A program made the position numbers and the translations under genes. From Stenotrophomonas sp. MYb238 (GTDB taxonomy: Bacteria > Pseudomonadota > Gammaproteobacteria > Xanthomonadales > Xanthomonadaceae), in assembly GCF_009496535.1 (NCBI RefSeq), contig NZ_WIDL01000006.1, forward strand, positions 1-64,000: a DNA stretch of 64,000 nucleotides, read 5' to 3'. A model generated the notes under the pieces. The model ran no database searches. It saw only the letters and a list, made by a program, of their open reading frames with translations, and was not told the origin of the DNA. Of this stretch, positions 1 through 9,612 are shown piece by piece; positions within the stretch are counted from its first letter, which is position 1, and every line of letters starts with the position of its first letter.

Positions 1-27
1 CCGCCCTCCCCCGCAAGAATCATTGAC

Positions 28-2526
28 ATGCCCAAGCACCTGCTCATCGTCGAATCGCCCGCCAAGGCCAAGACGATCAACAAATACCTCGGCAAGGACT
101 TCACCGTCCTGGCCTCGTATGGGCACGTGCGCGACCTGGTTCCGAAGGAAGGCGCGGTCGATCCGGATCACGGCTTCGCCATGCGCTACGACCTGATCGA
201 GAAGAACGAGAAGCATGTCGAGGCCATCGCCAAGGCCGCCAAGGGCGCCGAGGACATCTTCCTGGCGACCGACCCGGACCGCGAGGGCGAGGCGATCAGC
301 TGGCACATCGCCGAGATCCTGAAGGAACGCGGGCTGCTGAAGGACAAGACGATGCAGCGCGTGGTCTTCACCGAGATCACCCCGCGTGCGATCAAGGAAG
401 CGATGGCGCAGCCGCGCGCCATCGCCGACGACCTGGTCGACGCCCAGCAGGCGCGCCGGGCACTGGATTACCTGGTCGGCTTCAATCTCTCCCCGGTGCT
501 GTGGCGCAAGGTGCAGCGCGGCCTGTCCGCCGGCCGCGTGCAGAGCCCGGCGCTGCGCATGATCGTCGAGCGCGAGGAGGAGATCGAGGCGTTCAAGGCG
601 CGCGAATACTGGTCCATCGAGGCCGACTGCGCGCACCCGACCCAGCATTTCTCGGCCAAGCTCATCAAGCTGGACGGGCAGAAGTTCGAGCAGTTCACCA
701 TCACCGACGGCGACACCGCCGAGGCCGCGCGCCTGCGCATCCAGCAGGCCGCGCAGGGCCGGCTGCACGTCACCGACGTCGCCAGCAAGGAGCGCAAGCG
801 CCGCCCGGCGCCGCCGTTCACCACTTCCACGCTGCAGCAGGAAGCCTCGCGCAAGCTCGGCTTCACCACGCGCAAGACCATGCAGGTGGCGCAGAAGCTG
901 TACGAGGGCGTGGCGATCGGCGAGGAAGGCACGGTCGGCCTGATCTCCTACATGCGTACCGACTCGGTGAACCTGTCGCAGGACGCGCTGGTCGAGATCC
1001 GCGACGTGATCGCCCGCGACTACGGCACCGCCTCGCTGCCGGACAAGCCCAATACCTACACCACCAAGAGCAAGAACGCCCAGGAGGCGCACGAAGCGGT
1101 GCGCCCGACCTCGGCGCTGCGCACCCCGGCGCAGGTCGGCAAGTACCTGACCGACGACGAGCGCAGGCTCTACGAGCTGATCTGGAAGCGCGCCGTGGCC
1201 TGCCAGATGATCCCGGCCACGCTCAACACGGTCAGCGTCGACCTCTCCGCCGGCAGCGAGCACGTGTTCCGCGCCAGCGGCACCACCGTGGTGGTGCCCG
1301 GCTTCCTGGCCGTCTACGAGGAAGGCAAGGACAGCAAGAATGCGGAAGACGAGGACGAGGGCCGCAAGCTGCCGGCGATGAAGCCCGGCGACAACGTGCC
1401 GCTGGAGCGCATCGCCGCCGACCAGCACTTCACCCAGCCGCCGCCGCGCTACACCGAAGCGGCGCTGGTCAAGGCGCTGGAGGAATACGGCATCGGCCGT
1501 CCCTCGACCTACGCCTCGATCATCCAGACCCTGCTGTTCCGCAAGTACACCGAGATGGAAGGCCGCAGCTTCAAGCCCACCGACGTGGGCCGCGCGGTGA
1601 GCAAGTTCCTGTCCAGCCACTTCACCCGCTACGTCGACTACGACTTCACCGCCAAGCTCGAGGACGAGCTGGACGCGGTGTCGCGCGGCGAGGAGGAATG
1701 GGTGCCGCTGATGCAGCGCTTCTGGGGCCCGTTCAAGGAACTGGTGAGCGACAAGAGCGAATCGCTGGACCGCACCGACGCCGGCAGTTCGCGCACGCTC
1801 GGTACCGATCCTGCGAGCGGCAAGGAAGTCAGCGCGCGCATCGGCCGCTTCGGCCCGATGGTGCAGATCGGCACCGTCGATGACGAAGAGAAGCCCAAGT
1901 TCGCTTCGCTGCAGCCGGGCCAGAGCATCTATTCGATCTCGCTGGACGACGCGCTGAAGCTGTTCGACATGCCGCGCAAGCTCGGCGCCGACGCCAATGG
2001 CGAGGAAGTGAGCGTGGGCATCGGCCGCTTCGGCCCGTTCGCCAAGCGCGGCAGCACCTATGCCTCGCTGAAGAAAGAGGACGACCCATACAAGATCGAC
2101 CTGGCGCGCGCCGTCTTCCTGATCGAGGAGAAGGAAGAGATCGCGCGCAACCGCATCATCAAGGAGTTCGAGGGCTCGGACATCCAGGTGCTCAACGGCC
2201 GCTTCGGCCCGTACATCAGCGACGGCACCCTCAACGGCAAGATCCCCAAGGACCGCGAGCCGGCCTCGTTGACCCTGGCCGAAGTGCAGCAGCTGATGGC
2301 CGAGACCGGCAAGCCTGCGCGCAAGGGCTTCGGCGCGAAGAAGGCCGCGGCCAAGAAGACGGCGGCGAAGAAGGAAGCCGCGCCGAAGAAGGCCGCCGCG
2401 AAAAAGGCGCCGGCCAAGAAGGCAGTGAAGAAGACGACGGTCAGGACCGCGACCAAGAAGGTCGCCGCGAAGAAGACCGTGGTGAAGAAGAAGGCCGCCG
2501 CGGCCGACGACGCGCCGCCGTTCTGA
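28..2526 (+). CDS. topA: DNA topoisomerase I (type IA)
   Basis: This enzyme relaxes negatively supercoiled DNA by cutting one strand through a 5'-phosphotyrosine link. The 832-residue protein opens with a Toprim domain (VESPAKAKTI near residue 9, DPDREGE at about 82-88). The catalytic tyrosine is in SYMRTDS at about residue 308. After about residue 595 there are three topoisomerase C-terminal repeats, recognisable by GRFGP motifs. No cysteine zinc ribbons like those of the E. coli enzyme are visible. Instead, the last 60 or so residues (bases about 2310-2520) form a lysine/alanine-rich tail resembling histone H1, probably a DNA-binding extension. The start at base 28 fits the family N-terminus, but most of the upstream region lies outside the window, so its promoter cannot be judged. 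Confidence 0.97.
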   Translation: MPKHLLIVESPAKAKTINKYLGKDFTVLASYGHVRDLVPKEGAVDPDHGFAMRYDLIEKNEKHVEAIAKAAKGAEDIFLATDPDREGEAISWHIAEILKERGLLKDKTMQRVVFTEITPRAIKEAMAQPRAIADDLVDAQQARRALDYLVGFNLSPVLWRKVQRGLSAGRVQSPALRMIVEREEEIEAFKAREYWSIEADCAHPTQHFSAKLIKLDGQKFEQFTITDGDTAEAARLRIQQAAQGRLHVTDVASKERKRRPAPPFTTSTLQQEASRKLGFTTRKTMQVAQKLYEGVAIGEEGTVGLISYMRTDSVNLSQDALVEIRDVIARDYGTASLPDKPNTYTTKSKNAQEAHEAVRPTSALRTPAQVGKYLTDDERRLYELIWKRAVACQMIPATLNTVSVDLSAGSEHVFRASGTTVVVPGFLAVYEEGKDSKNAEDEDEGRKLPAMKPGDNVPLERIAADQHFTQPPPRYTEAALVKALEEYGIGRPSTYASIIQTLLFRKYTEMEGRSFKPTDVGRAVSKFLSSHFTRYVDYDFTAKLEDELDAVSRGEEEWVPLMQRFWGPFKELVSDKSESLDRTDAGSSRTLGTDPASGKEVSARIGRFGPMVQIGTVDDEEKPKFASLQPGQSIYSISLDDALKLFDMPRKLGADANGEEVSVGIGRFGPFAKRGSTYASLKKEDDPYKIDLARAVFLIEEKEEIARNRIIKEFEGSDIQVLNGRFGPYISDGTLNGKIPKDREPASLTLAEVQQLMAETGKPARKGFGAKKAAAKKTAAKKEAAPKKAAAKKAPAKKAVKKTTVRTATKKVAAKKTVVKKKAAAADDAPPF

Positions 2527-2705
2527 TGCCTGACGCCCGAAGGAAAAGTCGGTAACCACTGCCCTTCTTCCATCGGGAGAGGGTGCGCGAAGGGCGGATG
2601 AGGAACGAACGGAGTCAAGTCAATCGCACCCTCACCGGCTCCATCGCCCCTCACCCCACTCCCTTTCCCGGAGGGCGAGGAGGCTTTCACGGCTTCACTC
2701 TCACC
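2527..2705. other. topA-tsaC intergenic spacer
   Basis: No gene is seen here. The spacer carries two short complementary-looking tracts (CCATCGGGAGAGGGTGCGCG near 2570 and CCTTTCCCGGAGGGCGAGG near 2662). These resemble the dispersed intergenic repeats common in Xanthomonadaceae, but only one copy occurs in this window, so repeat status is unproven. Confidence 0.3.
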
Positions 2706-3266
2706 ATGCTCGAACTGACCCTGCAATCCGCCCCCCTCACCCTCCGCACCGGCGGCGTCATCGCCTACCCGACCGAGGCGGTCTGGGGCCTGGGCTGCGA
2801 TCCGGCCAACGAAGCGGCGGTGATGAAGCTGCTGGCGCTCAAGCAGCGCCCGGTCGAGAAGGGCATGATCCTGGCCGCCGCCGACGTGGCGCAGCTGGAG
2901 GGCTGGATACGGCTCGACGCGCTGGCCGACGACCGCCGCCAGGCCGTGCTGGACAGCTGGCCCGGCGCCAATACCTGGATCGTCCCGGCCGGCCCCCGCA
3001 CGCCGCGCTGGATCACCGGCACGCACGATGGCGTCGCCGTGCGGGTCAGCGCGCATCCGCTGGTGCGCGCCCTGTGCGACGCCTGGGGCGGCCCGCTGGT
3101 CTCGACCAGCGCCAACCTCGCCAGCCAGCCCCCGGCACGCAGCCGCGGGCAACTCGACCCGGCTCTGCTCGCGCAGCTCGATGGCCTGCTCGACGGCGCC
3201 ACCGGCGGGCTCGCTCAACCGACCCGCATCCGCATCGCCGCCACCGGCCAGGTGCTGCGTGATTGA
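2706..3266 (+). CDS. tsaC: threonylcarbamoyl-AMP synthase (YrdC/Sua5 domain)
   Basis: This protein makes L-threonylcarbamoyladenylate from threonine, bicarbonate and ATP, the first step of the t6A37 modification of ANN-decoding tRNAs in the cytoplasm. It is 186 residues, about the size of E. coli TsaC (190), and has only the YrdC domain, without the extra Sua5 domain. GGVIAYPTEAVWGLGCDP near residue 17 is the typical opening motif, and VSTSANLASQ is the conserved later loop. The start at 2706 was chosen because the family begins just before this motif; the reading frame stays open upstream but reads as repeat-derived sequence. It follows topA in the same direction and could be co-transcribed with it. 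Confidence 0.9.
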   Translation: MLELTLQSAPLTLRTGGVIAYPTEAVWGLGCDPANEAAVMKLLALKQRPVEKGMILAAADVAQLEGWIRLDALADDRRQAVLDSWPGANTWIVPAGPRTPRWITGTHDGVAVRVSAHPLVRALCDAWGGPLVSTSANLASQPPARSRGQLDPALLAQLDGLLDGATGGLAQPTRIRIAATGQVLRD

Positions 3267-3278
3267 GGCCAGATCCCC

Positions 3279-3350
3279 GTAGGGTGCGGGGCTTGCCCCG
3301 CACGGGACCCCACCGGCGATGCCCCATCGCGCACTGAAGTGCGCTCCTAC
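3279..3350. repeat. REP-like composite palindrome
   Basis: The left half holds a perfect hairpin, GTGCGGGGC-TT-GCCCCGCAC (3284-3303), which may also end tsaC transcription. The right half, ATCGCGCACTGAAGTGCGCT plus CCTAC, is identical to the right half of the element at 34627-34699. Confidence 0.7.
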
Positions 3351-3382
3351 CCGCCGCCCGCCACATGCGGCAACATGGCGGC

Positions 3383-4087
3383 ATGCGCGTCCGCCTGCTC
3401 CTGCTCGGGTCCCTGACCCTGCAGCCCACCGTGGCGATGGCCGCCGAGCCGCCGCCGGCCGGCAGCGTGCGCATCTACCGCTGCGTGGCGGGCAATGGCG
3501 CCATCGCGCTGCAGGATGCCCCCTGCGACGACAACCACCGCCAGCAGGTGCTGGACATGCAGCGCCCGCAGGATCCGCCGCCGCGGCCGCCCCCGGCCTC
3601 GAGCGCGCCCGCCGCCACCGCGCCGGCCGAACGCGAGATCCGCATCGTCACCGCGCAGCCGCCGCAGCCGTTGTACGAATGCATCGCCCCGGACGGCGGG
3701 CGTTATACCAGCGACGACGGCGTGGGCAACCCGCGCTGGGTGCCGCTGTGGGTCGGCGGCTACTACCCGCCACCGCGCGTGGGCGGCAGCGTTTCCGGCA
3801 GTGCCTCGCTCGGTTCCGGCCGGATATCCATCGAAGGCGGGCGGCCGCCCAGCCACGGCCACGGCCATCGCCCCTACCCGGGCGGCCCGGCGGTCGCCAC
3901 CGGCACCTGGGTCCGCGACACCTGCCATCCGCTGCCGCAGCAGGAAGTCTGCGCGCGCCTGCACGACCGTCGCTGGGAACTGATACGCCGCTACAACAGC
4001 GCCCTGCAGAGCGAACGCCAGGACCTCACCCGCGAGCAGCGCGGCATCGAGGCGCGGCTGGCACGGGACTGCGCCGCGGCTCCCTGA
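3383..4087 (+). CDS. exported DUF4124-type protein
   Basis: This is a predicted periplasmic or envelope protein of 234 residues with no known activity. A signal peptide (MRVRLLLLGSLTLQPTVAMA) is followed by two DUF4124-like segments. The first, with VRIYRCVAGNGAIALQDAPC, is a classic match. The second, with LYECIAPDGGRYTSDDG, is similar. A proline-rich linker joins them, and a C-terminal stretch contains paired cysteines and a charged helix. DUF4124 proteins are common in Xanthomonadaceae and usually uncharacterised. The start is uncertain: ATG codons lie at 3365, 3374 and 3383, and 3383 gives the cleanest signal peptide. The REP-like element directly upstream separates it from tsaC. Confidence 0.7.
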   Translation: MRVRLLLLGSLTLQPTVAMAAEPPPAGSVRIYRCVAGNGAIALQDAPCDDNHRQQVLDMQRPQDPPPRPPPASSAPAATAPAEREIRIVTAQPPQPLYECIAPDGGRYTSDDGVGNPRWVPLWVGGYYPPPRVGGSVSGSASLGSGRISIEGGRPPSHGHGHRPYPGGPAVATGTWVRDTCHPLPQQEVCARLHDRRWELIRRYNSALQSERQDLTREQRGIEARLARDCAAAP

Positions 4088-4166
4088 CGCGCTGCAGGTC
4101 GATGGCCCGGGTCATCGGCGCTCCGCCCTACGCACGTGCAGGCGCTCCCAACCGGACGGCCACCAA

Positions 4167-4196
4167 GGAAAAACCCCACGTTTCAGCAACGCGGGG
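4167..4196 (-). terminator. intrinsic terminator of the Oar-like receptor gene
   Basis: On the minus strand the stem CCCCGCGTT / AACGTGGGG (one G-U pair) is followed by five T residues (plus-strand 4169-4173). This is a good rho-independent terminator for the leftward receptor gene. Confidence 0.8.
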
Positions 4197-4210
4197 CTTC
4201 CTGTGAAACC

Positions 4211-4236
4211 GCTCCGGCCTCCTGCGAGGCCGGAGC
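4211..4236. terminator. perfect 11-bp hairpin
   Basis: GCTCCGGCCTC-CTGC-GAGGCCGGAGC lies 16 bases past the end of the receptor gene and just before the terminator at 4167-4196. It has no T-run of its own and is probably part of a tandem termination region. Confidence 0.6.
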
Positions 4237-4252
4237 ACGTACTACACCGGCG

Positions 4253-7216
4253 TCAGAACGAGTAACGCACGCCCAGATAGGCGCGGCGCGGCTCGACCCA
4301 TTCCACGGCCTGGCCGAAGTCGTAGATGCCGTCGCCCGCGACGAGGTCCTGCATGCGGGTGGCGCTCTGCTTGTTCAGGATGTTGAAGATGTCGAGGAAC
4401 ACTTCGATTTTGCCCACAGGAAGCGCCTTGGTGTACTTGGCGCGCACGTCCAGGGTGGAATAGGACGGGCTTTCCTCGCTGCCCACCGCTCCCGGCGACA
4501 GCCAGGTGTCGGTCACGCCTTCGTACTCGTAGGGATCGTCCATCATCGGCAGATGGCGCCTGGACGTCAGCCAGGTACGGCTGTACAGCGTGCCGCTGTT
4601 CCAGTTGAACACGCCGCTCAGTTCCAGGCCGAAGTCCCAGTAGTAGGTGGCGAAGGACTTGAACTGCCGCTTGATGTTGCCCGGCTGCGGGCCCCATACG
4701 TTGGGCGCGCGCGGATCCAGCGCGATCCAGTCGCCCTGGTAGTCGGCGTTGCCGTCCGAGTTGGAGTTGCCGTGCGCGTCGTTCAGGGTGAGCGACATCA
4801 TGCCCTGCCAGTTGTTGCTCTTGACCTTCTGCAGGGTGACTTCCAGGCCCTTGTACTCGCGCTTGCCGCCCTTCAGCGTGCCGAGCACGTAGTTCGTGCC
4901 GGGATTGTCGGTATAGCCGAAATAGGAATACGGCAGGTAGAAGTACGAGCCTGCGGGAGCCTGGCTGTCCTCGCCCACGCCATCGGGGTCGGAATACAGG
5001 CCCAGGTCGTAGTCCTCCATGATGTCCTTGGTCTCGCGCTTGGTCAGCGTCACCGAGAACGTGTAGTCCTGGCCGAAGTTGGTGGCGTAGCCGAGCATCA
5101 GCTCGTCGGTGTACGGTGTCTTGATGTTAGGCGCGATGGCCGCATCGCCCGGCCCGCGCTGGCGGAAGGTGTACCACTGGCCGTCGATGTTGACCTGCTC
5201 GTCATAGGTCGGGCCGGTGACCGCACCGGCGAAATCGGCCATGTCCGCACGGATCGGATCGTAGTAGCGGCCGTAGTAGGCCCAGACCTTGCTGCGGCCA
5301 TCGCCATTGATGTCGTATGCCAGCGACAGCCGCGGCGCGATGTTCCAGTCGAACTTGTGGATCGTCGCCCCGGCCGAATTGACGAACTCGGTGCGTTCGG
5401 CGCGCACGCCGACATTGGCCGAGAACTTGTCCAGGGTCCAGCTGTCCTGCAGGTAGGCCGAGGTCTGCTTGGACTTGACCGTGTACGCCAGCCCTTCGTT
5501 TTCCGATTGCAGGATGCGGTAGACGTTGACCTGGTTGTAGGGATTGCCGGTGGTGTCGGTGAAGGTCTTTGCCAGCAGCTGGGCCTGGGTCAGCCCGGTG
5601 GCGGCCATGAGCCGGCTCATGTCCGTGGAGGAGATGGCCAGCGGCCCGCGCCATGCGTAACCGCCGATGCCCATGTACTGGGCCATGGTCGTGCCCGCAT
5701 CGCCCGCGCTGATGGAGGTATAGCGCGGCCCGGCCGGGTAGATGGTCTGTTCCTCGTACGTGCCCTCGCCCCTCAGGAAACCCGCCTTGAAGGTGTGGTC
5801 GCCCCAGTTCGTGCTCAGCAGGTAGTCCAGGCTGGCGCCGAACTCCTTGGAGTCGCGGTTGGTGATCAGGTTGGAACCGGTGCCGCCCCGGCTGATATCG
5901 GCGTTGGTCGCGCCGTCACGGCTATTGTGGAAGGCGACGCTGTTGAACGGATCGTTGCTGGCGGCGAACTGGGAAAGCTCCGATTCGTGCTTGAACGCAT
6001 ACACGTCCAGGCCGAGGTTGTCCCAGTCGTGGGAATACTCGAACTTGTAGTTGTTGCCGCCCTGCTTGCGGGTGAGGTCGCGGTTGTTCGGCACGGTGGG
6101 ATCGAGCGACCCGCTGCGATCCAGCGGATCGTTGAAGAAGGTGGCGGTCAGGCGGTCGCGCTCCGTCAGCTGCCAGGTCAACTTGCCGAAGCTGCGGTCG
6201 CTGTCCTGCTTCACCGTGCGCATGACGTCCTGGGTGACCGGATCGACCACGTCTTCCTCGCGGTTGACGCGCTGGTAGGACGCGAAGAACCACAGCTTGT
6301 CCTTGATGATCGGACCGCCCAGGGTGACGGCCGTGTCGTAGGTGGAGAAGCTGGAATCGTCCAGGTGTTTGTTCTTGGACACCAGCCTGTCGTTCTGCAG
6401 GTAGTAGTTGACCGAGCCGTGCCACTCGTTGCTGCCCGACTTGGTGATGACCTTGGAGATCAGGCCCTGGCCGCCGGCGTATTCGGCGGGGATGCCGCCG
6501 GTCAGCACCTGCATTTCCTGGATGATCTCGGAATTCAGGTTGGAGCCGAAGGTGCCGGTCGACGGATCAGTGACGTTGACGCCGTCGATGTAGTAGAGGT
6601 TGTCGGTCGACGAGCCGATGGCGCCGTCGATGTCGGAATAGTTCACGCCGGACTTCGATGCCGGGTTGCCGCCCGCCGACGGCTTCACGCCCGGTACCAG
6701 CTGCAGGTAGCTCTGGTAGCTGCGCGCGGTCGGCAGCGATTCGGTCATGTCCAGGGTCAGCGTGGTACCGACCACCGCCGAGGTGGTGTCGATGGCGGCC
6801 AGGCCGGAGCCGGTCACCATGATCGTGTCCAGGTTGGTAGCGCCGGCGCTGTTGGCGCCGCCGCCCAGGGCGTAGCCCAGGCTGAGATCCTTGCCGCTGA
6901 CCACAGCGACGTTGCTGGCGCTGAAGTCGCTGTAGCCCGTGGCCGATATTTCCACCGTATAGTTGGTCGCCGGATCCAGACCGGTGACGCGCACGGTGCC
7001 GTCGGCGCCGGTGGTGGCGGTCTTGCTGATGAGGCTGCTGGGCGAGCTGATCCTGACCGTGGCGCCGGCGACCGGGCCGTCCGCGCCGCGGATGGTGATA
7101 CGCAGGCCGCCGGTATCGGCCAGGGCGACACCGACGAAGCACATGCTCAGTGCCATGCTGAGCGCGGTACGTCGCACGCCCCTGGAAAACACATTGAAAC
7201 CGTGACGAGTAGCCAT
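4253..7216 (-). CDS. Oar-like TonB-dependent outer-membrane receptor
   Basis: This is an outer-membrane beta-barrel receptor of 987 residues. After a signal peptide (cleavage near VGVALA-DT) comes a carboxypeptidase-regulatory-like beta-sandwich (GADGPVAGATVRISS to about residue 110). Next are a plug domain (YYIDGVNVTDPSTGTFGSNL, IPAEYAGGQGLISKVITKSG) and a large barrel ending in GVRYSF with a terminal phenylalanine. This architecture is that of the Oar/CarA family. Some members take up peptides or protein fragments, but the substrate here cannot be read from sequence. The ATG at 7216 was preferred over a GTG 33 bases upstream because it has a ribosome site (GGAGAG) at suitable spacing. The long leader carries an inverted repeat, so post-initiation control is possible. 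Confidence 0.88.
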   Translation of the reverse strand: MATRHGFNVFSRGVRRTALSMALSMCFVGVALADTGGLRITIRGADGPVAGATVRISSPSSLISKTATTGADGTVRVTGLDPATNYTVEISATGYSDFSASNVAVVSGKDLSLGYALGGGANSAGATNLDTIMVTGSGLAAIDTTSAVVGTTLTLDMTESLPTARSYQSYLQLVPGVKPSAGGNPASKSGVNYSDIDGAIGSSTDNLYYIDGVNVTDPSTGTFGSNLNSEIIQEMQVLTGGIPAEYAGGQGLISKVITKSGSNEWHGSVNYYLQNDRLVSKNKHLDDSSFSTYDTAVTLGGPIIKDKLWFFASYQRVNREEDVVDPVTQDVMRTVKQDSDRSFGKLTWQLTERDRLTATFFNDPLDRSGSLDPTVPNNRDLTRKQGGNNYKFEYSHDWDNLGLDVYAFKHESELSQFAASNDPFNSVAFHNSRDGATNADISRGGTGSNLITNRDSKEFGASLDYLLSTNWGDHTFKAGFLRGEGTYEEQTIYPAGPRYTSISAGDAGTTMAQYMGIGGYAWRGPLAISSTDMSRLMAATGLTQAQLLAKTFTDTTGNPYNQVNVYRILQSENEGLAYTVKSKQTSAYLQDSWTLDKFSANVGVRAERTEFVNSAGATIHKFDWNIAPRLSLAYDINGDGRSKVWAYYGRYYDPIRADMADFAGAVTGPTYDEQVNIDGQWYTFRQRGPGDAAIAPNIKTPYTDELMLGYATNFGQDYTFSVTLTKRETKDIMEDYDLGLYSDPDGVGEDSQAPAGSYFYLPYSYFGYTDNPGTNYVLGTLKGGKREYKGLEVTLQKVKSNNWQGMMSLTLNDAHGNSNSDGNADYQGDWIALDPRAPNVWGPQPGNIKRQFKSFATYYWDFGLELSGVFNWNSGTLYSRTWLTSRRHLPMMDDPYEYEGVTDTWLSPGAVGSEESPSYSTLDVRAKYTKALPVGKIEVFLDIFNILNKQSATRMQDLVAGDGIYDFGQAVEWVEPRRAYLGVRYSF

Positions 7217-7257
7217 TCGTAACTCTCTCCGTAAGTTCAAAGGTGTCACCGCTGAAC

Positions 7258-7297
7258 GGGCAGTTCAAATTCTGAACAAATACATAACGAACTGCCC
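7258..7297 (-). promoter_or_regulatory. inverted repeat in the Oar-like receptor leader
   Basis: GGGCAGTTC (7258-7266) and GAACTGCCC (7289-7297) form a perfect 9-bp inverted repeat with a 22-base AT-rich spacer, about 40 bases upstream of the receptor start. It may be an operator or an RNA hairpin in the 5' leader. Confidence 0.5.
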
Positions 7298-8170
7298 GGC
7301 GGGCGAGAGTAACGCAACTTTCGTAACAAATGGAACTTGCGCGTGTCATGTCCATCCGTTAGTGCGACCGGTCCTAAAATTTTCTGGATGCCTGTGATGA
7401 ACCCCTCCGGACTGGCAGGACTCGACCATCGCTTCCTCTCCGCTGCTCCAATCCTTCCGCAGATCATCCGAACCATACGAAAGTGCCGTTTCAGGTATGC
7501 ATGCCCGACGCTTGGTGGTGTTCCAACCTGACGAATCCAAACCTGGATGTGAGCCGGCAGGCCTCGCGTCCTGCAAAGCGGGCGCCAGGACCTTCCAAGC
7601 AAGGCAGCAGCGAAGCGCGGGTGAACCGCGACGACGCGACCAACGGTCCGTAAAGGCAATGGGAACGGAACGGGCGCTGGCAGCAGCACACACCGGGCAG
7701 AGCCCGGCGGCAATCCGCATTTCGAGCTGCCGCCGGGCTACCTCCAGGCCAAGAGCGGAGCCCGGCGTATCGTCTGGCGCCTTGCGGTTATCGCCAGTTG
7801 CCCGACACTGGGCACACCCCGGTCTTGCTCAAAGGCGATGAATGCTGAAGAACCGCAGGCGTGCGGTCGCCAGCAGCAGCGTTTCATCGATCAGCCATCC
7901 CGCGCGAACAGTGCGGGCGAGCAACTTCCATCAGGCGGCGCCTTGCCGAACGGCAACCGGAGAAGCGCCCTGCCGGTCCATTCCAGCCGCTTCGTCGACG
8001 ACGCTATTCCCGGCTCTTTCTGCGGCGCCAGCGCCGCAATCGACCCGGCAACAACCGCCCGATCCAACGCCGCGTTTTCCACTCTCGGCCACACCCACAG
8101 CCAATACGCACCCACGCTGCAACGGCGAGGTGGAACGGGAGTCAGTCCGCGCCGCGAACGGCACGGCGGC
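7298..8170. other. gene-poor region
   Basis: About 870 bases between the receptor leader and the end of the dehydrogenase gene hold no convincing gene. The short open frames on both strands lack recognisable domains, ribosome sites and normal codon bias. One structure stands out: an 11-bp perfect inverted repeat, GCCCGGCGGCA (7702-7712) with TGCCGCCGGGC (7728-7738). The base composition near 7370-7500 is lower in GC than the neighbours, which fits a promoter or a decayed remnant. Confidence 0.5.
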
Positions 8171-8944
8171 TCAAAACCCGTAGCGCAGGAACCCGCCGTC
8201 CACCGCGATGCACTCGCCGGTGACGTAGCTCGATGCCGGCAGGCACAGGAAGCCGACCGCGGCCGCCACCTCTTCCGGTTCGCCGATGCGGCGCATCGGC
8301 GTGCGCGCGATCACCTCGTCGTAGTAGTCCGCGTCGGACAGCGGCCCGGAGGTGCGGCGGGTGCGGATGTACCACGGCGCCACCGAGTTCACGCGGATTC
8401 CGTCCTCGGCCCACTCGCAGGCGAGGTTGCGGGTCATCTGCTGCAGCGCCGCCTTGGTCATGCCGTAGACCACGCCGCTGCGCACGTGGGTGATTCCGGA
8501 AACGCTGCCGACGTTGACGATAGCCGACGCCGCATGGCGGGTAAGCAGCGGGTAGGCATAGCGCGACAGTTCGAATGCGGAGAACAGGTTGGTCTCGAAG
8601 ATGCCGCGCCATTCGTCCTCGCTGTAGTCGTTGGCCGGCTTGGTGATGTTGCCGCCGGCATTGTTGACCAGCAGGTTCAGGCCGCCATGGTCCTCGACCC
8701 AGTCCAGGATCGCCTGGCGGTCCTCGTCGTCGGCGACGTCGGCGGACAGGTCATGGATCGTGCGCTCGGGAAACTCGTCGGCCAGTTCGTCCCGCGCCTG
8801 TTCCAGCGCATCGGCATCGCGCGCCACCATCAGCAGATCGGCGCCGAAACCGAGCAGTTCGCGCGCGATCGCCAGGCCGATGCCGGCGCTGGCGCCGGTG
8901 ATCAGTGCGGTCTGTCCGTCCAGCCGCCAGCGGTTCGTGTTCAT
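8171..8944 (-). CDS. short-chain dehydrogenase/reductase (tropinone-reductase-like)
   Basis: This is an NAD(P)-dependent oxidoreductase of the classical SDR family, 257 residues. The nucleotide-binding motif TGASAGIG is at residues 16-23 and NNAG begins at 94. The catalytic serine lies in GSVSG (about 147-149), and Tyr160 and Lys164 form the YxxxK pair. The C-terminal [29 protein letters not shown] is typical of the family, and overall it resembles the tropinone-reductase-like branch. The substrate is unknown. The start at 8944 puts the protein in register with relatives. It is divergent from the next gene with only about 35 bases between the starts. Confidence 0.9.
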   Translation of the reverse strand: MNTNRWRLDGQTALITGASAGIGLAIARELLGFGADLLMVARDADALEQARDELADEFPERTIHDLSADVADDEDRQAILDWVEDHGGLNLLVNNAGGNITKPANDYSEDEWRGIFETNLFSAFELSRYAYPLLTRHAASAIVNVGSVSGITHVRSGVVYGMTKAALQQMTRNLACEWAEDGIRVNSVAPWYIRTRRTSGPLSDADYYDEVIARTPMRRIGEPEEVAAAVGFLCLPASSYVTGECIAVDGGFLRYGF

Positions 8945-8979
8945 GCGTCGTAGCATACCGCCCACCCCACGACCGGCCC

Positions 8980-9531
8980 ATGCCCATGATCCCGCCACCG
9001 CGCTTCCGACAGGTCACGGCGGCACTCGTCCTGGCCCTGCTGCTGTGCCGGAGCGAAGCCGCACCGGCGCAGGTGCTGTTCGCCGGCGTGCGGGCCGGCA
9101 TGACGGCCGAACAGGTACTGGCGGCCGTGCCGGGTGCGGGTGTACCGGCCGAACCGCGCCATCTGCAGGGCGGCGACGAGGAGCGCGTGAGCATCGAGGG
9201 CCTGCGCCTGGGCGGCCATGAGTTCGTCGGGCGCGTGTACTACCGCGACGACCAGCTGTCGCAGCTGATGCTCGACCTGGTGCGCCGCGACCTGCCGCCA
9301 ACGCAGGCGCTGGCGGCCTACGATGCGGTGCTGGCCGCGATGACGGCCCGCCACGGAACGCCGTCGCGGCAGCAGGATTTCCTCGACGATCCGCTGGCGC
9401 CGGAGCGCGAGGCGCGCTGGCGGTCGCCAGATGCCGACATCGTCCTGCTCTATCTCGGCAACGGCGATGGCAGGGGGCGGTTCCTGTCGCTGTTGAACGT
9501 GGTGTTCAGGCCGCTGCCCGCGGACAGGTGA
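8980..9531 (+). CDS. small exported protein of unknown function
   Basis: A 183-residue protein that I do not recognise. It has an N-terminal signal peptide ([20 protein letters not shown]). The mature part begins [20 protein letters not shown], which resembles the opening of SmpA/OmlA-like or other small periplasmic domains where a 'GMT..QV' motif starts a two-layer fold. That is a weak resemblance, not an assignment. A second ATG at 8986 is an equally possible start; neither has a clear ribosome site. Confidence 0.6.
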   Translation: MPMIPPPRFRQVTAALVLALLLCRSEAAPAQVLFAGVRAGMTAEQVLAAVPGAGVPAEPRHLQGGDEERVSIEGLRLGGHEFVGRVYYRDDQLSQLMLDLVRRDLPPTQALAAYDAVLAAMTARHGTPSRQQDFLDDPLAPEREARWRSPDADIVLLYLGNGDGRGRFLSLLNVVFRPLPADR

Positions 9532-9612
9532 GGCGGCGAGGACGGCCACGCGGACGCGGGCGCGCAACGGGCGCTGTGTCAGGATATGGCCGGCCTCCAC
9601 AGGAGCATGCCG

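Noticed and set aside
4136-7222. A 1028-codon open frame on the plus strand
   Set aside because: It lies opposite the Oar-like receptor gene and has the Ala/Gly/Val/His/Arg-rich composition of an antisense shadow in high-GC DNA; no domain is recognisable.
7838-8953. A 371-codon plus-strand frame
   Set aside because: Mostly antisense to the short-chain dehydrogenase, whose motifs are complete on the other strand.
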